This document shows, in pieces, positions 58,947 through 64,000 of a DNA stretch of 64,000 nucleotides; position 1 is the first letter of the stretch, and every line of letters starts with the position of its first letter. The DNA is from Streptomyces sp. RerS4. GTDB lineage: Bacteria > Actinomycetota > Actinomycetes > Streptomycetales > Streptomycetaceae. The notes below the pieces were generated by a model. The model made no database searches and was not told the origin of the DNA. It worked only from the letters and a program-made list of their open reading frames with translations. The position numbers were made by a program, and so were the translations under genes. The stretch is from positions 2,482,001-2,546,000 of the forward strand of contig NZ_CP097322.1 in the NCBI RefSeq assembly GCF_023515955.1, written 5' to 3'.

Positions 58947-58995
58947 CGAAGGCCCCGGCCTCCTCCCTTCCCCAGGGAGGAGGCCGGGGCCTTCG
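58947..58995. terminator. Bidirectional terminator between rpsT and holA
   Basis: A 21-bp perfect stem (58947-58967 with 58975-58995), 7-nt loop, between the two convergent genes. One of the strongest hairpins in the window. Confidence 0.88.
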
Positions 58996-59010
58996 TCGTT
59001 CCGCCGGGCG

Positions 59011-60003
59011 CTACCGGCGTGGGGGGCGGGCCGCGCGGGCCACCGCGACGACCGCCTTCTCCAGGGCGTACTCCGGGTCGTCGCCGCCGCCCTTCACGCC
59101 CGCGTCGGCCAGGGCGACCGCGCGCAGGGCGTCCGATACGGCGTCCGCCGACCAGCCGCGCATCTGCTGCCGGACCCGGTCGATCTTCCACGGCGGCATG
59201 CCGAGGTCCCGGGCGAGGTCCCCGGGACGGGCCCCGCGCGGCGCCGAGGCCAGCTTTCCGATGGCCCGGACCGCCTGGGCCAGGGCGCTGGTGATCAGGA
59301 CGGGCGCCACCCCCGTCGCCAGGGACCAGCGCAGGGCTTCGAGGGCCTCGGCCGCCCGCCCCTCGACCGCCCGGTCGGCGACCGTGAAGCTGGAGGCCTC
59401 GGCCCGGCCGGTGTAGTAGCGGCCGACGACGGCCTCGTCGATGGTGCCCTCGACGTCCGCGCACAGCTGGGTCACGGCGCTCGCCAGCTCCCGCAGGTCG
59501 CTGCCGATCGCGTCGACCAGGTTCTGGCAGGCGTCCGGGGTGGCCGAACGCCCCAGCGTCCGGAACTCGCCCCGCACGAACGACAGTCGGTCCGCGGCCT
59601 TCGTCATCTTCGGGCAGGCGATCTCGCGGGCGCCCGCCTTGCGCGCGGCGTCCACCACCGCCTTGCCCTTGACCCCGCCGGCGTGCAGGAGGACCAGGGA
59701 GATCTCCTCGTACGGATCGGCGAGGTAGGCCTTGACCTCCTTGACCGTCTCCGCGCCCAGGTCCTGCGCGCCGCGCACGATGAGGACCTTGCGCTCGGAG
59801 AACAGCGAAGGGCTGGTCAGCTCGGCCAGCGTGCCGGGCTGGAGCTGGTCGGAGGTGAGGTCGCGCACATCGGTGTCGGCGTCGGCCGCGCGGGCGGCCG
59901 TCACCACCTCGCGCACGGCACGGTCGAGGAGCAGGTCCTCCTGCCCCACCGCGAGGGTGATCGGGGCGAGCGGATCGTCGGTGGGATTCTTCCTGGTGGC
60001 CAT
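59011..60003 (-). CDS. holA: DNA polymerase III, delta subunit
   Basis: Clamp-loader subunit that opens the beta clamp. The 330-residue protein has the N-terminal ATPase-like domain (ITLAVGQEDLLLDRAVREVVTAARAAD, LFSERKVLIVRGAQDLGAETVKEV), central helices (TPDACQNLVDAIGSDLRELASAVTQLC) and the C-terminal collar domain (GVAPVLITSALAQAVRAIGKLASAPRG, PPWKIDRVRQQMRGW). As is normal for delta, it lacks a functional Walker A. ATG 60003 is chosen; a longer frame (60402) is unsupported. Confidence 0.92.
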   Translation of the reverse strand: MATRKNPTDDPLAPITLAVGQEDLLLDRAVREVVTAARAADADTDVRDLTSDQLQPGTLAELTSPSLFSERKVLIVRGAQDLGAETVKEVKAYLADPYEEISLVLLHAGGVKGKAVVDAARKAGAREIACPKMTKAADRLSFVRGEFRTLGRSATPDACQNLVDAIGSDLRELASAVTQLCADVEGTIDEAVVGRYYTGRAEASSFTVADRAVEGRAAEALEALRWSLATGVAPVLITSALAQAVRAIGKLASAPRGARPGDLARDLGMPPWKIDRVRQQMRGWSADAVSDALRAVALADAGVKGGGDDPEYALEKAVVAVARAARPPRR

Positions 60004-60052
60004 CGCCTCCAGCATCCCACGCCGCACCGACAGTCCCCCGCGCCCGGTACCC

Positions 60053-60064
60053 GAGAATGGTCGC
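60053..60064 (+). promoter_or_regulatory. -10 element before the 60065 small-protein gene
   Basis: GAGAAT (60053-60058) stands 6 nt before GTG 60065, with no ribosome-binding site. Confidence 0.4.
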
Positions 60065-60307
60065 GTGAACGTGCGACATGTACTGGTCCTGCCCGACCGC
60101 GACGCCGCCGAGGAGGCGGCCCAGGAGGCCGTCGACCGCTTCGGCCTGCCGGAGGAACCCCAACTGGTCCGCGACGCCCTCGCCGGTGAGGACGACGCCG
60201 AGGACGCCCAGTGGCTGGTCGTCGTCGAGGACCCGAGGCAACGGCTCGACGCCACCGCCCTGGACGACCTCGCCGCGGAGTACGAAGGCTGGCTGGAGGC
60301 CCCCTGA
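60065..60307 (+). CDS. Small acidic protein of unknown function
   Basis: An 80-residue acidic protein starting VNVRHVLVLPDRDAAEEAAQEAVDRFG and ending LDDLAAEYEGWLEAP. It has a high share of Asp/Glu, a likely alpha-beta fold and no recognisable domain. GTG 60065 is preferred because a -10-like GAGAAT sits 6 nt upstream. It diverges from holA, 61 nt from its start. It is a plausible conserved actinobacterial small protein, but this rests on composition and context. Confidence 0.6.
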   Translation: MNVRHVLVLPDRDAAEEAAQEAVDRFGLPEEPQLVRDALAGEDDAEDAQWLVVVEDPRQRLDATALDDLAAEYEGWLEAP

Positions 60308-60337
60308 GCCGCCGGGGCCCAGGGCCCCGGCGGCTCG

Positions 60338-61219
60338 TCAGGCCTTGTGGACGATCTGTACGTCCAACGCCACTTCCACGCTCGACCCGATCGCCGCGAC
60401 ACCGTGCGCCAGCACGGACTGCCAGTTCAGCGCGAAGTCCTCGCGGTGCAGTTCGGCCGTCGCACGGCAGGCCGCCCTCGGTTCGCCCTCCAGGCCCGTG
60501 CCGTGCCCCAGGTACTGGGTGTCCAGGGTGACGGAACGGCTGACGCCGTGGAGGGTGAGGGCGCCCGCGACGGCCCAACGGCTGCCGCTGCGGTGGATGA
60601 ACCGCTCGCTGTAGAACTCCACCGTCGGGTGGCGGGCCGCGTCGAGGAAGTCCGCGGAGCGCAGGTGGTCGTCCCGCAGCCGCAGACCGGTGTCGATGCT
60701 CGCCGCGTCGATGATCACGTGCATGGAGGAGTCCTCCATGCGTTCCGCGATCCGCACCGCGCCGGCGAAGGTGGCGAACCTGCCGTGGATCCGGGCGAAG
60801 CCGATGTGGCGGGCGGTGAAGGCGATCGACGAATGCGTCGGGTCGAGCTCCCAGTGACCCGGCGCCGGCAGCAGCGGCGGCTCCACCGCGTCGAGGATGA
60901 TCTCGGCGGTGCCGGGCTGCGCCGGGTCCCCGACGAGCGTCGCCCCGTGGAACGGCGCGTAGCCCTCGGCGGTGACGGACAGCCGGTACTCCCCCTCCGG
61001 CAGGGCGGCCGTGAAGCCGCCGTACGGGTCGGTCTCCCCGCTGACGACCCGTCTGCCGATCGGGTCGGTCACCTCGAACTTCGCCTGGCGGACCGGCTGA
61101 TGGACCGTGTCGAGCACCCGACAGCTCAACAGCCGCGCCGTGGGCGGCAACGTCAGAGTGGCGGATGTCTGCGAGCCGGCGCCCCCGGCCGTCTCCATCC
61201 CCCGTCGGCGACCGAACAT
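60338..61219 (-). CDS. YceI-family protein with an N-terminal beta-sandwich domain
   Basis: A 293-residue protein with two parts. Residues ~30-110 look like a carboxypeptidase-regulatory/transthyretin-type beta sandwich (FEVTDPIGRRVVSGETDPYGGFTAALPEGEYRLSVTAEGYAPF). Residues ~120-293 are a YceI lipocalin-like domain (HWELDPTHSSIAFTARHIGFARIHGRFATFAGAV ... DDHLRSADFLDAARHPTVEFYS). YceI proteins bind isoprenoid lipids. No signal peptide is present, unlike most YceI proteins. It follows the end of comEC. Confidence 0.85.
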   Translation of the reverse strand: MFGRRRGMETAGGAGSQTSATLTLPPTARLLSCRVLDTVHQPVRQAKFEVTDPIGRRVVSGETDPYGGFTAALPEGEYRLSVTAEGYAPFHGATLVGDPAQPGTAEIILDAVEPPLLPAPGHWELDPTHSSIAFTARHIGFARIHGRFATFAGAVRIAERMEDSSMHVIIDAASIDTGLRLRDDHLRSADFLDAARHPTVEFYSERFIHRSGSRWAVAGALTLHGVSRSVTLDTQYLGHGTGLEGEPRAACRATAELHREDFALNWQSVLAHGVAAIGSSVEVALDVQIVHKA

Positions 61220-61276
61220 GGCTGATGCACCCCCGTGCTGTGTGGACTTGGACCGTTCCGGCGACGACGCATTCGA

Positions 61277-63814
61277 TCATGCTGTCGGGTTGCGGGCAAA
61301 CAGAAGGGTCGCGCCCGGTATGCCCCGGAGGCCGCCGGCGCCGCCCGGCCGGGAAGGCGCGCAACCCCGAGCCGCTGCCGGCGATGGCCACGGAGCCGTC
61401 CGTGTCGGTGCGCAGCACGGCCGTCCCCCGGTCCCTGAGCCGGCCGACGGTGCGCGGGGCGGGGTGCCCGTAACGGTTGTCCGCGCCCACGGGAACGATC
61501 GCGATCCGGGACCGGATCCGGTCCTGGAGGCCGGGGTCCTGGTGGGCCGAACCGTGGTGGGCGACCTTGAGGACGTCCACCGGCCCCAGCTCCGGATGGC
61601 CTTCCAGCAAGGCCTGTTGGGAGGGAGGTTCGAGGTCCCCGAGGAGGAGCAGCGTCACGCCCGACGTGCGCACCAGCAGGGCGACGCTCGCGTCGTTGGG
61701 CCCCTGCGGCGCCGGCCCGCCCGCCGTGGGCCACAACACCTGCCAGGCCAGTCGCCCGACCTGCCGGCGCTCGCCGGCGAGCGCCGGTACGACCGGCACC
61801 CCGGCGGCCGCCGCCGTCCGCCGCACGGACCGCGCCCGCGCGGGCGGCTCCTCCATGGTGGTGGTTTGAATCACACCCACGGACCGGCCCCGCAACACCC
61901 CCGCAAGGCCTCCGACGTGATCGGCGTGGAAGTGCGTCAGCAGGAGCAGTGGGACCCGCAGGACGCCGAGGGCGCGCAGGCAGGAGTCCACGGGACCGGG
62001 GTCCGGCCCGGTGTCGACCACGACGGCGGTGCCGGGTGCGACGGCGAGCACGGCCGCGTCCCCCTGGCCCACGGCGCACTGGACGTAGCTCCAGTCGGGC
62101 GGCGGCCAGCCGGTGAGCGCGCGGGTGAGCTGCGGCGGCCGCAGGACGGCGACCAGCAGCAGCACCGCCACGGCCGCGCAGGCGGCACGCCGCCGGCCGA
62201 ACCGCGCCGCGAGCCCTACGAGGACCACCGTGACCCCGCCCAACAGCAGCCCGCCCGTGAGCCCGCCGGGCCAGGGGACCTCCGCCCCGGCAGCCCGGCC
62301 CCGCCCGCGCCACGGCGGCGATCCACCCGGCCGGCACCCCGCGCACCAGGCGAGCGCCCGCGCCACCGGCATGCACAGCGGCGCCGCGGCGAGCGCCGCG
62401 AAGCCCAGCACCGTGGCGGGTCCCGCCGCGAGTTCCGCCAGCAGGTTGCACGGCACCGCGACGAGACTCACCCGGGCGGAGAGCACCACCACCACGGGCG
62501 CGCACACCGCCTGAGCGGCCGCGGCCGCCCCGAGCGCGTCGGCCAGGCGCGGCCGCATCCCCCGCCGCCGCAGCGCCGCGCTCCACCGGGGTCCCAGCGT
62601 GAGCAGAGCCCCGGTGGCCAGCACCGACAGCAGGAATCCGTAGCTCCGGGCCAACCACGGCTCGTAGAGCACGAGCAGCAGCACCGCCCCGGCCAGCGCC
62701 GGGACGAGGGACCTGCGCCGACCGGTACCCAGCGCCAGCAGGGTGATCGCCCCGCAGGCTGCGGCGCGCAACACACTCGGCTCGGGCCGGCACACGACGA
62801 CGAACCCCAGCGTGAGCGCCGCCCCGCACAGGGCCGTGACCCTCAACGACAGCCCCAGTCGGGGCGCGAGCCCCCCGCGCTCGACCAGCCGCGCACGGGC
62901 CGGGGGCCCGATCAACAGGTAGAGCACCACGGTGAGGTTGGAACCGGAGACGGCCAACAGGTGCAGCAGGTCGGTGGCCCTGAACGCCTCGCGCAGGTCG
63001 GCCGGCACCCCGGAGGTGTCCCCGACCACCAGGCCGGGCAGCAGCGCCCGCGCGTCGGGCGCGAGCCCCCGGACGGCCTCCCGCAGCCCCGCCCGCAGGG
63101 TCCCGGCGACCCGCTGGGCGGCGTCGGGGCCGCCCGTCACCCGGGCGGCGCGTCCCCGCCGGGCGGACCAGCGCCACGGCCCGCTCCCCGCCCTCCGTCG
63201 GAGCCAGGGCGGCGACGACCTCGACCCGGGTGGACGGCGGCAGCCCGGCCCAGCCCGGATGCGCGGCCAGCACCCGTACCGGCGTCACGGTCCGGGTCCG
63301 CGCCCCGTCGGGCCCGCTCACCCCGGTCACCACCGCGTCCAGCACCACCATCGGCGGCCCGGTCCCACCCCGGGTGGCTCGGGGGTCGGAGCCGACGGTG
63401 AGTTCCACGAGCACCCGGGCGTGCTGCCGGGCCAACCCCACCACGGGCCCCGCCCGCGCCTCGGCCCGCTCCAGCCCGGCCACCCCCGCCCCGGCGGCCG
63501 CGCACAACAGGGCGCCGGCCGCGGCCGTACCGACCTGCCACAGGGGCTGCGGCGGCGACAGCCGGCGAGCAGCAGCACCCCGCCGCGACCACCGCGAGCC
63601 CCACCCCGACGGCGGTCCACCCGCCCGGCGCCCCCAACGCGAGCGCGGCGGCAGCCCAGGCCGCCCCGGCCGGCACCGCGAGCCGCAGATCCACCGGCCC
63701 GGCCTCCTCCGACCCGGCCCCTTCCGGCACGACCCCCTCAGGCCCGACCCCCGCGACCCCCGAGACGCCCGCGACGCCCGCGCCCCCGACCGCCGCCTCC
63801 TCAGATCCGCTCAC
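61277..63814 (-). CDS. comEC: ComEC DNA-uptake/MBL protein, reading frame broken by several apparent indels
   Basis: ComEC is the inner-membrane DNA transport channel of competence. Pieced across frames, the protein has an N-terminal region (LRLAVPAGAAWAAAALALG, then VLVELTVGSDPR), about ten membrane helices (LLHLLAVSGSNLTVVLYLLIG, FVVVCRPEPSVLRAAACGAITLLALG) and a metallo-beta-lactamase-type domain (LLTHFHADHVGGLAG, KVAHHGSAHQDPG). At least six single-C shortfalls (plus strand: near 63579, 63562, 63155, 62338, 62295, 62286) would restore one frame. The 3' end is uncertain: frame A has no stop before the YceI gene, while a TGA at 61277 lies in another frame. Confidence 0.75.
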
Positions 63815-64000
63815 GGCCGCACCAGCTCTCGCAGCTCGGCGAACCGCCGCTCGCCGATCCCCTGGACCTGCCGCAGTTCCTCCACGGACCGGAACCCGCC
63901 CCGCGCCGTGCGGAACTCCACGATGTGCCGGGCGAGCACCGGACCGACCCCGGGAAGCCCGTCCAACTGCTCGACGGTCGCACTGGCCAGGCTCAGCGGC
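63811..64000 (-). CDS. comEA: ComEA, helix-hairpin-helix DNA-binding protein (5' part missing)
   Basis: The C-terminal ~62 residues of ComEA enter from the right edge: SLASATVEQLDGLPGVGPVLARHIVEFRTARGGFRSVEELRQVQGIGERRFAELRELVRP. They contain two helix-hairpin-helix repeats (LDGLPGVGPVLARHI and LRQVQGIGERRFAEL), the double-stranded DNA-binding domain of ComEA. Its stop overlaps the comEC start (GTGA), so the two are co-translated. It is the receptor that would hand DNA to ComEC. Confidence 0.9.
   Translation of the reverse strand, partial: PLSLASATVEQLDGLPGVGPVLARHIVEFRTARGGFRSVEELRQVQGIGERRFAELRELVRP

Noticed and set aside
59901..63140. A 1079-codon open frame joining comEC with YceI-region and holA-region sequence
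   Set aside because: Only the comEC part has domains; the rest is out of frame with the real YceI and holA genes.

Overview
The window is a gene-dense, very GC-rich stretch of an actinobacterial chromosome, almost certainly Streptomyces or a close relative. Reasons: extreme third-position GC, frequent GTG starts, long spurious open frames antisense to real genes, and a housekeeping set typical of Streptomyces (dnaG, ppdK, glyS, znuACB-zur, uppS, recO, leuA, era, ybeY-phoH, rnz, hrcA-dnaJ, hemW, lepA, rpsT, holA, comEC-comEA). I see no insertion sequence, prophage, CRISPR array, rRNA or tRNA gene. It looks like a core-genome region with a few accessory genes between conserved operons.

Layout. 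0-12.6 kb: dnaG, a small cyclotransferase-fold gene, a secreted protein next to a class F-type sortase, a TauE/SafE exporter divergent from an assimilatory nitrite reductase operon (FAD oxidoreductase-nirB-nirD), a VOC protein, a Tat-exported PhoX-like protein and an ArsR-type regulator. 12.6-22.8 kb: ppdK, dus, an MFS exporter, an aldo/keto reductase-TetR pair with a clear palindromic operator, a membrane protein and glyS. 22.9-26.2 kb: the zinc regulon znuA-znuC-znuB-zur with a Zur-type palindrome over the promoter. 26.2-30.8 kb: uppS, recO, a zinc-ribbon/TerB-like protein, and leuA preceded by a leucine leader peptide and attenuator. 30.9-34.0 kb: a protealysin-like M4 protease with a linked emfourin-type inhibitor, a GNAT and a methyltransferase. 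34.0-39.8 kb: era, two cell-surface protein genes (DUF916/WxL type), a GlxA/AraC regulator and an MFS gene; several reading frames are broken here. 39.9-43.6 kb: a cytidine-deaminase-like gene, MmcQ, CBS/CorC protein, ybeY and phoH, tightly overlapped. 43.7-50.8 kb: a PfkB kinase, rnz, HIT, rsmE, a nitronate monooxygenase-like gene, and dnaJ-hrcA with a CIRCE operator. 50.8-64 kb: an MBL hydrolase-DUF3097 pair, a Uma2 pseudogene, hemW, an acyl-CoA ligase, lepA/rpsT, holA, YceI, comEC and the end of comEA.

Regulation visible in sequence: a leucine attenuator, a Zur box, a CIRCE element, a TetR-type operator, several strong hairpin terminators, and a recurring arrangement in which a -10 hexamer lies 6-7 nt before the start codon with no ribosome-binding site, which points to many leaderless mRNAs.

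Caution on quality: single-base shortfalls in C runs (plus-strand sense) appear to break comEC (six inferred sites), a surface-protein gene (near 36450) and an MFS gene (near 38535). The surface gene before era and the 3' end of comEC also lack a sensible stop. The shared homopolymer signature suggests consensus errors rather than real gene decay. The Uma2 nonsense codon near 52551 is a different kind of change and may be real.
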